A DNA stretch of 64,000 nt from Adiantum capillus-veneris (GCA_014529385.2 CM043958.1:83661025-83725024); one strand, 5' to 3'. Shown: positions 23,241 to 34,110, counted from the first letter of the stretch. Numbers and translations: made by a program. The notes: a model not told the origin generated them from the letters alone.

Positions 23241-24609
23241 TGCCTGGTTGTGGAAATTAAATGCCAGCGTGGGCGGTCCCTCCTTGCGGTTAGTGAGAGC
23301 ATTGATAAGGCATGGCCATTGAAACCCTTAAAAGATGCCTTAGTCGATAATGGGGAGGCTTGTTGCGCCCTTTGCTTCCTTAAGAATGCTTTGATTAGCA
23401 TAATATTGGGAGAACTTAAACATTGGTACGAATCGGAAAGCCATTTTGAACGCTTTGAGAAGCACATCTATTGAAGGGCGGTTGTTGTAAGCCACATCTG
23501 AGTAAGCACGGCTCTCTATCCCATGTATGTGGGCCTCAAGAGCCTCACAAAAATAATATATGACGCGATGGAGCCCATTGCCATTGGCAAATCCCCCATT
23601 TATCCTTAGTTGTTGAAGCATCTCAAATGCCCTCATAGCATTTCCAATAGTGACAGCTTGTGCGCAGCTCACTAGCAGATCCTTTAAAGCTAAAGCCACA
23701 CCGACCTCTAAGTTTATGCTCATCATGTTTGTTTTCGTCGGCACTGCCTTCGCATGCCCCTTCTTGCCTTTTGTACGCGCCTTACCATTGTGATTGCTGT
23801 GTGGTTTGTTCTTCACAAGGGAATTAATCTGCTTCCCTGCTAGCTCTTTCAACTTGGCATTAGTGACTCTTTCACAAATTGGTGTTTGAGTTTTGTTTAG
23901 ATAAAGCCTCTCATAGTCTCCCCGGATCAAGATCCATGTTCTTCACAAAGAAAACACGCCTATTAGAAGGTACAACTTGGGTATGTGAGGTTGGAGTTGA
24001 GGGATCCGATCTACAATGATGGGGCTTGTTCGTCGCAAACTCACCACCAAGAGTTTGCGCTTTTATGATCTCACTATCGGACAATGGGTCTGTGGGGGCA
24101 AGCAACATATCAGTAAGAAAAGTAGTGCTAGATGAAGAAAACATGGGTATGGAGGGCTTGCCTAGGGAGGTATGGATACGTCTTGACATGAACGAGACTG
24201 TGTCTAAGCTGGTAGCATCCTCATTCGTTCGCCCCACTACCATGTCATTGATATCAACATTTTGGCCTCTAGATGAGTACATAACATGTGTGGAACTCTC
24301 ACCAATGATGTTGTAGAGGCTATCGAGGATGGATTGGTAGGCGACACAATCTTGTGGCACCAAGATGCGGTTGTCCATAGCCTCATCCATGAGAATGTTG
24401 TTGATATAGTCAACAATGGGAAGGTCCAGCATGAGGGCATCCTCTTCTGAGTTGCCCATACTCTGCAAATCCTCCTCTATTTCATTGGCAAATGCGTCCA
24501 ACGCATCGTCGGGACTATGAAAGGTGTAGGATTCCTCGTTAAACGGATTTGTGGAGAGCTGAGAGAGAGAGAGAGTGTGTGTGGGGCTTCCTTGCTGGTC
24601 TACATGCAT
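23240..24609 (-). pseudogene. GRAS transcription factor pseudogene (SCL9/SCL14-like)
   Basis: The N-terminal part (24609 to about 23930) is acidic and contains VDYINNILMDEAMD followed by YQSILDSLYNIIGE, the activation-region landmarks of the LISCL group of GRAS proteins. After a one-base frameshift near 23925 the second part reads LKDLLVSCAQAVTIGN and LRINGGFANGNGLHRVIYYF (leucine heptad region I), then YANQSILKEA and SLPIID (VHIID motif). Two TAA stops follow (in IID*GIF*GFQWP), then PCLINALTNR..GPPTLAF. The leucine heptad II, PFYRE and SAW regions are absent, so only about half of the GRAS domain (normally about 370 residues) remains. GRAS proteins are plant nuclear transcription regulators. 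This copy cannot make one. Confidence 0.8.
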
Positions 24610-24688
24610 TCATGCCTCTTGCTATAACTCTAGGCATGCCAAATTGTCCATGATTTGTGCAATTCGATGGGCCGTCCTCTCTGTGTGT

Positions 24689-24695
24689 TGTGTGT

Positions 24696-24782
<87 letters not shown>
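24689..24782. repeat. Microsatellite (GT)n(GA)n
   Basis: (GT)n with a few interruptions to 24750, then (GA)n to 24782. Same compound type as at 11683-11754. Confidence 0.95.
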
Positions 24783-24785
<3 letters not shown>

Positions 24786-25639
24786 GCTACATGTGAAACA
24801 CCTCTTAACCTGGCACTTGATATTTTAAGTGATTTTTAGCCTATTTAATTCTTGGTCGTGGAGTCTCTATGATGACTGTTTGACCCAGATTCCAACACCT
24901 ATATAGGCAACCCATTGGGCGCTAGGATTAGCAGAAGAGGAAGCAGGACATAGCCAACGTTTTCAACAGAAGATAGCCAGCGTTTTCAACCTCATCTCCC
25001 TAGTGTTTCTAGCCTAGATCAGCCAGCGTTTTCTTCAGCTTTCACTACAACATGCCACGCAAAGATCGGTGCAAATACCGACGAAAAAAGTTAGTTTTAA
25101 AACTAAAAAGAGCTGAAATAGTCCTCGAAAGAGACGTTGATATCGTATCATTGGTATAAGTACCGATGTACTAAGCGTCGGAATACCCCATGAAATGAGC
25201 GTCGAAATACGCGATGAAATAACCGTCGATAATATTGTTGCATATTCCGACGAGTTTATCGAAGTATGTACCGACGCTTATACCGTACTCTATACCGACG
25301 ACCAAACTTGTAAATTTTTTTTGCCCAGAGAGGGTTGGGAACTGATGCTGCATGTACTGCAACAAAAGAAAACAGGCCTCCCTGCCCAAAGGAAGAGTGC
25401 ACAAGCAACCGCACTCCACCTACAAGCTGACGCTAAAGAGAAAGTGTATGGCAATTAGCAAAATTGTAAGAAAAACATAACCACAAAATCAAAAGCTTGA
25501 TCATGGCATAAGGGCATAAAGATTTTATAACCATAATTAAAACATGAGTTGAAAACTGCAAAACCATAAACATAACCTGTTTGCCATACCATAACCATTA
25601 CCATAACTTGCTTGTCATACCATAACCATAACAACCATA

Positions 25640-25735
25640 CCATCATTGCACAACCATAACCATAACCATAACCATAACCATAATCATAATCATAACCATA
25701 ACCATAATCATAACCATAACCATAACCATAACCAT
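25640..25735. repeat. Hexanucleotide repeat (ACCATA)n
   Basis: Runs of CCATAACCATAA with occasional TCATAA. The region 25470-25830 around it is a degenerate version of the same. It lies inside the CACTA fragment. Confidence 0.85.
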
Positions 25736-25881
25736 CACATGATTTCTATATCATCATAGCAAAACCATAACCTTAATTTGATTGCCAAATCTTAACCATA
25801 ACATATGTGCTATACCATAAACTATAAACATAAGCACTACAAAATTGTACATATGCAAACAATCACTGAGTGAGAAGACCC

Positions 25882-26329
25882 TCATGGTAATGCCTCCCAC
25901 TCGACATCCTCTCCCTCCTCCTGCAGCTGGGTCAAAAGGACCACAAGTCCATGCTTGTACCCATACTTCTCCTCTCGACGTGTCGGAAGACGCTTCACGG
26001 CAACTTCCTACAAAATTACGGTTTAATCATTAGATAAATCTTCAAATAACATATATATTTTTCATAATTTAAATCATATGTATAATACTTACAAACTCAT
26101 GTCGAAGCGTACCGTAGCCTCCACTCCCAAGATGGGACGCTCCAGGAGACTCCAAACGTGCTCTGGCTACATCTCTTTGGTGTTGAAATCTTTGAGGATT
26201 GTCTTGTGTCTCTCGTGCAATCCCGACCCACTCCTCTACGTCCAACCATGCCGGCTTGGGACTGCCATCATTGTACCTGTCTCTCGCCTCTGACCGATGG
26301 TCTGACATTGTGGACTTGACCACGCTCAA
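25882..26329 (-). pseudogene. CACTA transposase, C-terminal two exons (partial)
   Basis: Upstream exon: PAWLDVEEWVGIA, then an R/Q-rich stretch and HLGSGGYGTLRHEF, resembling the conserved tail of plant En/Spm transposases (WL..EEW..N..NR.K....GS..F...). An 85 bp intron (26008-26092) with donor GTAAGT and acceptor TTTTGTAG follows. The last exon continues in frame: EVAVKRLPTRREEKYG...GLVVLLTQLQEEGED, ending at a TGA at 25882-25884. The splice sites and frame are intact in this part, but the 5' exons are missing. The protein would bind the ends and drive excision of the element. Confidence 0.6.
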
Positions 26330-26489
26330 AATCCAGGGGTTCGAGACTGGATCGTACCCTCTGCCAGCTTGTACTCTCTATGAATGGACTCAACGATGTA
26401 ATTCTTTCTTTAACACCACTCTAGATAATTTGGAAAAATTCTGTTTCCCAAATTCTAAACGTGTATGCTAGGATTGTGTTATTTATGAT

Positions 26490-27827
26490 TTCTAAGCTCT
26501 AGTTGACTTTAATTTAGATAAATTATCATGATTGTATGAGTTTATTTTAATTTCACTACTATAAAATTTAAGAATAAACCTCCAATATAGTTCTTGGAAA
26601 GAGGATTTGTATGACATCAATGCTTTTCAAAATTCAACAAATGCTTCTAGAAGTAGCTTCTCAAAAAATGAGGTGTCAAAAAAACCAATTGATATGATTT
26701 TAAAGCAGCATATAGATTGATTACAGCAATTAAAAAAGATAATATGTTAAAAACTATTAAACACTCTTGTCATAAATTTGGTGACCTTAATCCATGTATA
26801 ACAAAATACTAGGTCATGGTTTTGTAGCATGCTATCAAGTTTTAAATACATGATAATTTTAACAACATTCAAACTAATATTTCACACTTAAAAAGTCAAA
26901 ACAATAATATAGAGTATCCTATGGCTATAAGACCATGAGATGCCATCTATTGCACATATGGCCTTAAAGCCATATAGTGCTCTTTGTAGACCTATCTATG
27001 ACTTTAAGATAATCCAAAATATGTCTCTTTATGACCTCAAGGCCATAGGGTTAGGATTGTTAGCTGGTCTCAACGTATGAAGAGATCCAATGCGACAAAG
27101 CCATATGGGACTTTATTTATGTGCCACCTTATGTCCCTAAGGCTGTAGGTTGTCTTAGGGCCACAAGATGTTGTTTATGCCAATAAGAAACCCTTCTATG
27201 CTCTATGTTGGCACTCTATGTCCCCAGGCGCACAAGGTGTGCCTCGTATGCTAGCTAGAAACCCTTTATTCTATATGTTGTCACCATATGGCCTTAGACC
27301 ATAGGGTGCCCTCTGTGCTAGTAAGAAATCTTCTATACTGTGTGTTTGCACCCTATGGACCTAGGGCCACAAGGTACCCTCTATGCTAGTAAGAAATCCT
27401 CTATGTTCAATATTGAGACCATGTGGCCCAAAGCCATAGGATAACCTATATGGTAGTGAGAAAAACTCTCTATGCTCTATGTTCATAAACAATTTAAGAA
27501 TCTAAACAATAATATAGAGTATCCTATGGTCTTAAGACTATAAGATATCATCTATTGCACCTATAATTCTATTTGGTATTTTATCTAACTATACAAAGTT
27601 AAATGAGACACTTACTTAGATAAACTATCATAATTCTAACTTTGAATTTGTTTCTTAACATAAAACTACAATATAAAAACTCCTAATATAAGTTTGTGCC
27701 AAAAAATCTATGTTAAGATGAAGATTTTGTACATCAAGTACATGCTTTAAAACTTCACTCAAAGGTTTTAGAGATGGTGTCTCAGAAAAGGAGGTGTTTA
27801 AAAACACCATTTGATGTGAATATTAAT
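26490..27827. repeat. Duplicated flank enclosing the reversed hairpin repeat
   Basis: AT-rich 26500-26700 and 27580-27827 share TTAGATAAA.TATCAT.ATT, AAACT.C.AATATA and CTTCTC/GTCTCA.AAAA.GAGGTGT..AAAAAACCA. This is a degenerate direct duplication of about 1.05 kb spacing. The reversed hairpin-repeat block lies between. The right copy ends at 27827, the second proposed inversion breakpoint. Confidence 0.5.
26925..27480 (-). repeat. Hairpin repeat, block 4 (reverse orientation)
   Basis: Reads GGCACCCTATGGACCTAGG, CTATGCTAGTAAGAAA and CTCTATGCTCTATGTT, the exact reverse complement of the order seen in blocks 1 and 3. Its reversed direction fits the proposed inversion. Confidence 0.8.
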
Positions 27828-28358
27828 CAATTGCACTTTCTTTCTTATTATTCTTCTTTGTTTGATTGTGTGGAGTGAGATTGTATTAGTGTGGTGGTAT
27901 ATCTCCTAATCCCTTTTTTGAGTTAATCTATTCTATCCACACCATTGGCCATGGTGTGTGAGGGTTGTGCCTTCCTTCTCTTCATCTCTCTCTACAAGGT
28001 GTGCGGTTAGTGTGTGTGTGTGTGTATGTAGTCGCATTGAGGGGTGGTGCCGGAATGGACACACTAATGCGGAGTACGTATATTAATTGCATGCTTGTGT
28101 AGTTGTGAATAAGAGTGATTGATGTGAGAGGATAATTTTAACCACATGATTGTGTGCAAGTGATTAGTGAGTAGAAATGTGTTGTTGATAAGAGGAAGCC
28201 CTTTCCATGGCTTCTCTCTATGATGAGTAGAAGGATCCCTTGAATCCTCTATGTCTATACATCTTACGCTCGTGCTTCCATGCCCTAGCCGGGTTGCCGA
28301 TCCATGATTTGACAATTTTGTGGGTTGCAATTAGGTCGTGCTACAACGCCTCCCTACA
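27828..28358 (+). repeat. LARD LTR fragment (last 531 bp), inverted relative to 13351-14180
   Basis: Reverse-complement match to 13351-13881, from ATCAATT.CACTTTCTTTC to AACGCCTCCCTACA. It includes the same internal open frame as 13394-13645 (GSATRLGHGS, PSTHHREKPWKGLPL on the minus strand). It ends at the exact LTR terminus and is followed by the duplication CGTGG and PPR coding sequence. It starts inside the LTR at position 300, so about 190 bp (positions 109-299) are found in neither half of the 3' LTR. Confidence 0.85.
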
Positions 28359-28363
28359 CGTGG
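28359..28363. other. Target-site duplication of the LARD, second copy
   Basis: CGTGG directly after the LTR end and in frame with PPR sequence. Identical to the copy at 14181-14185 read on the minus strand. Confidence 0.7.
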
Positions 28364-28512
28364 TGCACTTAATAAAGCACAAAAAGTGATTGAGGATCTT
28401 CGTGTCCGGGATGTCACCTCTTGGATTGCACCGATTGCGGGATATGCCCAACTTGGGTAGGGCCAAGAAGCTCTAGGCTTTTTTTGATTGATGCAAAGCA
28501 AGATTGTATACG
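28364..28512 (+). pseudogene. PPR protein gene fragment, downstream half
   Basis: Reads GALNKAQKVIEDLRVRDVTS then IAGYAQLG*GQEALGFF*LMQ: one PPR motif junction with two nonsense codons (TAG, TGA). Joined at CGTGG to the 14186-14545 fragment it completes the motif VDMYAK-RGAL.KAQKV without a frame change. About 600 bp of unrelated sequence follows before the next PPR block. Confidence 0.7.
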
Positions 28513-29110
28513 TACAGTAGAACCGTACAATATGGATATGGACGTATAGATAGGTTCCGTACACGGTTTTTTTGTTTTTTTGGTAGGATACTCTATTCAG
28601 CCGATTAGGCCTCTCAACAACAAAAAACGTCTTGCTGCGGCTAAGAGCGATTGGTTTTAGCAGAGATACAAGTATAGTGTAGTTTGTGCTCCTCTCTTGC
28701 AGCTGCCAGCTTTGAGTGCAGTGTGCAGTTTGTAGTACTTACTACTTATTAGAGTTAGGACTTCATACTTTAGTCTTGGATTATCATGATTCATTATGTA
28801 TTTATTTTGATTCTCTTAGTTTCATGTGACCATGGCAACAAACATTTGACACTATTTGGTTATCTAAGCTTAGCTTTGTGCTTTCATTGTTTGGTTAGAG
28901 TCGTGGACTCTAATTTTTGGCATTTGCAATGGTCTATTGTTGATTTGCTAGCCTTTATTAGAAGTCTTGGTGAATGCATATATAAATTTTTGAAGTACTC
29001 TCAATTTTTAGGCTTTGTGCAAAAAAATACAAAGTTTTATGTACCTAAAAACTCAATCCATTCTGTACTATGTACCTTACGAAGCGAATTTATATCAAAC
29101 ACTACATACC
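28513..29110. other. Unassigned insertion inside the PPR relic
   Basis: PPR similarity stops at ATGCAAAGCAAG and resumes near 29112. The 600 bp between includes GTACAGTAGAACCGTACAA and a T-rich run. No terminal repeats or coding sequence were recognised. Confidence 0.4.
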
Positions 29111-29560
29111 TAACTACCTTGGTGCGAAGCGATGGTTTTCACTCCACATATGCTTGCATCTTGAAGGTAAGGGTCATGGTCAAGAAGCTTTGGGTTGTTT
29201 TTAGAAAACTCAAAGAAAGGGCACCTTTCTGAATGCAATCACGTATACTTGCATTTTAAAGGCATTTGGCATAACACAAGATGTAGATATAGGAAAAGAA
29301 TTCACGATGATATGGTTAGTCAACAATTCTTGAGAGTAAATGGCGTGCCTTGCACTACCTTGGTCGACATGTATGCCACGTGTGGTGCACTTCATAAACC
29401 ACAAAATGTGCTTAGGAGCTTCTTGTCTGGAATATCGTCTCTTGGAATTAACTATTTGTGAGATATAGCTTGGGCAGGGCCAAGAAGCTCTGTGTTGTTT
29501 TCAGCAAATGAGAAGTGAGGGAGTATCTCTAGATGCAATCACATAATCTTGTCCTTGCCA
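29111..29560 (+). pseudogene. PPR protein gene fragment
   Basis: Contains FHSTYACILK, then LNAITYTCILKAFGITQDVD, IGKRIHDDMVSQQFL, CTTLVDMYATCGALHKPQNV and a degraded DIAWAGPRSS...FSANEK. These are consecutive PPR motifs in two frames with stops. It belongs to the same relic as 28364-28512 and was probably interrupted by the preceding insertion. Confidence 0.7.
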
Positions 29561-30400
29561 TGGTCCACATGTATGCCAAATGACCTATCAACTCAAGTTG
29601 CCCAACCATTGGCTTATACACATTGATTTCCATATGAGCCTACTAATGCCTTCCAAGCTATGTTAATGTTTGGAGTGCAGTGAGGAACTTATCATACCCT
29701 TTACATAGCAATTAGGTATCCTCTTTTTCCCTCAAGAAATCACTCCTAGAGAACCAACATTTCATTGGTCAATGTATATTCATTTAATTATAATGTTGTC
29801 CATTAGAGAATCATTACCAAAAACATTTTTAAAATCTTCACAAAAGATGTTTTTCAAAAAATTACAGTCGAAAAAATTTTTATAAACACTATGTGTGCAA
29901 ATAGTCTGTCGTATCATCCGCATATCTCACCAAATTTCTCATTCCTCTATGAGTGTCAATAAGGCATTTCATATACACATTTCTTTTTTTTTTTTCCCAT
30001 ACCTAAATTGTGAGTGGATGTATTAAATTCATCCAAAAAGGATTGTACAATAATCCTCAATTATGTTAGGTGCTTTAGGGGTCACAAGATACATTTTGGA
30101 GCTACATAGCTCTAGACTGACGCAACTTCAAAAGTTACATTTCATGATGTGATCTACTTGTTATTGAAACCAATACATCATTAATTTCTTGTTTCCACTC
30201 CTCAAAGATCTTCTTGTTTCTAATAGATACGATCACTGTAGTTACCCTGAATGGGAGATCAGAACGGGGAACGGGGAACAGTAACATGTATGAAATGTCA
30301 TTCACGTCTGAAACATGGAACGAGAATACGGAATGGGAAATTGGGATGGGAATGGGGAATGGAGACTTGAAAATGGTCATTCCTTTTTTGGTGAGGAATT
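29560..30400. other. Unassigned, with possible LINE trace
   Basis: AT-rich, non-coding. A single RYADDTT-like peptide on the minus strand near 29920 recalls a LINE reverse transcriptase active site, but no flanking RT motifs support it. 30214-30370 is G/A-rich low complexity (GGGAATGGG and AACGGGGAAC words). Confidence 0.3.
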
Positions 30401-30409
30401 TTGGTGTTT

Positions 30410-30535
30410 TCAACAGATGTAGTGTGAGATCATCTCTCCAAATGCAATCACGTACACTTGCAATCCTGTCCCGGATGTCATCTCTTGGAATGCATTGATT
30501 GTGTGATATGCCCAAGATACTATTTCAAGAGAATT
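30410..30535 (+). pseudogene. PPR protein gene fragment
   Basis: SPNAITYTCNPVP followed by DVISWNALIV*YAQ, a shortened PPR motif pair with a deletion between the helices. Same orientation as the upstream PPR relic. Confidence 0.6.
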
Positions 30536-30588
30536 CATGATGATGTTGTGAAGTAGAGAACATTTTCTTCTTTCATTAAGAGGAAAGG

Positions 30589-30613
30589 GGAGAGAGAGAG
30601 AGAGAGAGAGAGA
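30589..30613. repeat. Microsatellite (GA)n
   Basis: About 12 GA repeats. Confidence 0.9.
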
Positions 30614-30871
30614 TTCAGTCTGCTGCATCGCGTGCATCTTCGCGGGCGCTCGATTCTCAACCATTGCCCTCCCCATGTTGGGAGCATTTTTGGTAGGCGG
30701 TCTTTCTCGGCTTACGAGCTCCAGTGCTAAATGGCTATGCGAGCCTCCCTCTTCTACACTCGATCTAACCTGGCCTACGAGGCTCCCACTTTTGCAATTG
30801 GTGATCTGCAAACCTCAGCTTATGATGTAGTGCTAGGATTCACTGCAACCTTGTTTTGCTCTCGGTTGCCT

Positions 30872-31016
<145 letters not shown>

Positions 31017-31405
31017 CTATTCTACTCTAGTGTGGTTAATAGCAATGAAACATCAAAATAATCTTGTGATGTTATCTAGCGGCAATGTTTTTATTTTTGG
31101 ACAAGTTGTTTTGCCATCATTACATGGTATCATTGCACCAAAAGTTGTCCGGTAACACTAAACCTCTTAAGCTCATTTTATTGCTTCGTGTGTGCTTGGA
31201 ATTATTGTATTTATTTACATATTATATCAGAATGATCATTCTCTCTACTCGATATGGAAAAAAGGGCTTTGGGTATGGCTCTATTCTACTTATCAATGGT
31301 TGTTGAACATAAGAACGTTCATTTGAAGGCAAATCTTGATGAAATTGCATTCCATTTTGCAGAGTATTTGAACTGCATATCTCTCGTCACAGAAGTTTTC
31401 GTGAC

Positions 31406-31410
<5 letters not shown>

Positions 31411-31451
<41 letters not shown>
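31411..31451. repeat. Microsatellite (GA)n
   Basis: About 20 GA repeats. Confidence 0.95.
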
Positions 31452-31454
<3 letters not shown>

Positions 31455-31527
31455 ACAGTTGACAAAGCAGGGTTCAACCTTCAAAAATCTCATGGTGGCA
31501 ACAAGTCAAAATTGTATAATCGCAGAG

Positions 31528-31814
31528 ATTGCGGCTGATCTTCGGGGTGGTCAACGAATAAGCTGAAGAGTCAGTAAACACTTTTCCCATAACTTGACAC
31601 CAAAGGTCCCTGCAAGAGACGCGATGCTCCTCGATGAGCCGGGGAAACTTAAACTCCTCAATGCTTTGTCTAGGTGATCATCTTTTGTGCCAAGCCGACC
31701 GGCTCATCGAGGAGCATCGTGTCTTTTCCAGGGACCTTTGATGTCAAGCCATGGAGAAAGTGTTCGTTGATTCTTTACCTTCTTCGACGGCTATCCCGCA
31801 GATCACCCGCAGTC
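31528..31814 (+). repeat. Long imperfect hairpin from inverted duplication
   Basis: The arm 31528-31642 (GATTGCGGCTGATCTTCGG to CTCCTCGATGAGCCGG) pairs with 31699-31814 (CCGGCTCATCGAGGAG to GATCACCCGCAGT). About 116 bp are aligned, with roughly three quarters of positions matching and only small bulges. The loop is 56 bases. The right arm is the coding-like start of the decayed gene at 31700, so the left arm is an inverted partial copy of it. The shape is that of a young miRNA-type or siRNA-producing foldback. Expression is unknown. Confidence 0.75.
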
Positions 31815-34110
31815 CCTATGATCAAGTATTTGATAATTAGCTGCTAGAGCAACAACCTTACTTCCTAACTAGTACAAACAAGCTAAGAGAGGAAGCAGAT
31901 GGTGCTGCCTTGTCTGCCCAGAACATGGTGGCGGAAGTTGAAGATGACGCTCTTGTGAAGGGCTATACAATGGTAGTCTTTTCTCTATCAATTTACCGAC
32001 ACTTCAGAATGAGAGTGCCTTGTCTAGGCTTTCCCTTTTGTTAACATTAGCAAACTAACCTTGGCCAAACGAGGTGCATGGGTTCATAAGCAACAACTCT
32101 TTTGGCTAGAAGTCTTGAATAGCTACGTTTCTTAGCTCTACAAGTGATGGACCTTGCAAATACTTTGTAATAGGAGTCATAATCTTTGTTTGCAAGCATT
32201 CATTGTATGGTTGGGGCTCTATTGAGTTTCTTTCTGTATTGTTCATTTCTTTATGTAAGAAAATAAGATTACAGGTTTGATGCTTGAGAGCTCATGCTAG
32301 TATCTTACATGAATGATTTCTATTATGAGTTGTTATAAAGTGATTTTTCCAGAAACTCTTCATTTTTAGTGGTTCATTGGTGTTCTATCTTCTATTGAAT
32401 TTTTAAAAGATAGGATGGTCTACATTTCATTAATCCGACAACATTTTGTCTACTTGCCAACAAAGAATGTTAAGAATGTGGATGTAGATCAGCTGAAGAA
32501 ACGGGAGCGACCATCCATGACCATTGTTATTCGTGGAATTCCCAAAGAGATGTTGGACACCTTCTTCTCTTGCCATTGTTATCAAAGATTTCTTCGAAAC
32601 CCACTTTGACATGTTTGGACTTACGGTCTATGGAGTGCATAGAGTGGAGCTCCTTGCTAGGGAGAACGGCCAATTGTATGCACCATGTCCGATAAGACCA
32701 AATGAAAGATTATCCTTGATAATAGTTGGATCTATTTGAGGGATACAAAATGTTTTTCATGTGAAGATCGTCTATTAAGCAACAAAATATGCGCCGCAAG
32801 GCATATGAGGAGAAGAATAAAGAAAACAAGAAGATCTCTCATGAAGAAAATGTGTTCAAGGATGAGATCAGTCCCTCGAGCAAATACAAATGTGCAACTT
32901 ATGAGACCGAGTTACAATTGAAAATATGCTCTAAAAATTGCAATGGATACCCATGGAATGCTAGGGTTGGCATTGATGAACTAACAAGCAAAGCCGACGT
33001 TGCACTTCTTGTTGAAACTTAGGAACATGATACACAAAGGATTTGGAGAATTACAATGTACATTCATTGATGTGGTCAAAGAATCTCAAGCAACGAAGAG
33101 GGCAAGGAGGGGTAGTATGTATGGACCGACCTTAAGGCACTGGAGTACATGCTTGATATATGTGTAGGTGCCAATACCAAGTATCCATGTCTATAATGGA
33201 TGGCAAGCATTGGAACGAAAGGATGACGTGCAAAACATGAGGTTGGAAAACCACCATCGAGGCATAATGTGAACATCATTGAGTACCCACCATCTTGTAT
33301 GACTTGGAAGCCAATGTTAGCTATAAATTTAGAAAATATGCATATATGTTCAATGCATGTAAAGATTAGAATCTCGATAAATTGCTTTGACTTCATCTTG
33401 ATTCTGCTTATTCCATTAAGTCGAGTACACTTGCAGAGGAGTGCATAGAAAAATGCGAGGCTTTGTTCTCTTCAATGGGTTTCCATGGTGGTCAGGTGCA
33501 TCTAAAAAAAGATTCTACTCTTTCTAAAGGGACGGGTAATGTTTTGCAAGATGTTTCAATGGGAGGAGCAAAAGCCAGAAGATTTTTGTGCAACCATGAC
33601 AACAAATAAGTCAATGCTATGTGAAACTAATGGAAGGATTTCTGTGTTAAAAAAATCAATGTCAAAAGTAGAATGGATGTAGCCAACAAATGTATGGAAG
33701 TGTGGAAGAAGCTTGATAATTTTTTTAAAGTCTTGAGACAACAAGTTAGCTCAACCACTTATGCAGATGACTTTAAGAAGGAAATAAAGCTTTTAATAAC
33801 TGCTATCACATATGCTTGGGGAGAAAAATACATCACATATTACTTGGTGAGTATTCAATCACTTCCTAAAGTCTCAATACTTTTGCACATTGCATCTTAT
33901 GAGTTTAATCAACAATTTTTCTTTTATGTTTAACATATTCTCTACATTCATGGGCCATATTTTGCAAAACAAAGACCCCTTGCAACATGGAATACTCGAG
34001 GAATGGAAAAATCTCACTATGAAGCGAGGACTTCATTTCTCAGATGTACGAGAAAGGGAGGGGGGCAAAGAAGAATCCATGCACTAAGTGAATTCTTCAA
34101 TTGGTTGTAC
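31700..34110 (+). pseudogene. Unrecognised decayed gene (possible mobile-element protein)
   Basis: Patches of protein-like translation in changing frames. 31700-31975: RLIEEHRVFSRDL, then KVFVDSLPSSTAIPQITRSP and KLREEADGAALSAQNMVAEV. 32485-32730: RPSMTIVIRGIPKEMLD, then DFFETHFDMFGL and GVHRVELLARENG. 32790-33110: SSKYKCATYETELQLKI, then RVGIDELTSKADVALLVET. 33670-33840: KCMEVWKKLDNFF, then KLLITAITYAWGEKYI. 33950-34110: GMEKSHYEARTSFLR followed by RKGGGQRRIHALSEFFN. Stops and shifts separate the patches; introns are possible. The final motif recalls uncharacterised eukaryotic mobile-element proteins, but I cannot name the family. Confidence 0.4.

Larger units (their letters stand above)
25043..26330 (-). 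mobile_element. CACTA (En/Spm) transposon, one end and transposase 3' exons
   Basis: CACTACAACATGCC at 25043 is a typical CACTA terminus. It is followed within about 270 bp by repeated ACCGACG/CGTCGG subterminal motifs (25065-25305), the usual transposase binding sites. A transposase gene end on the minus strand (26329 to 25882) points towards this terminus. The opposite terminus is not recognisable, so the element is truncated to the right. Confidence 0.7.

Noticed and set aside
25460-25830. ACCATA repeats as a CRISPR-like array
   Set aside because: Short hexanucleotide satellite without unique spacers, in plant DNA.
29895-29945. RYADDTT peptide on the minus strand as a LINE reverse transcriptase
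   Set aside because: Only the short active-site-like peptide is seen; neighbouring RT blocks are absent.
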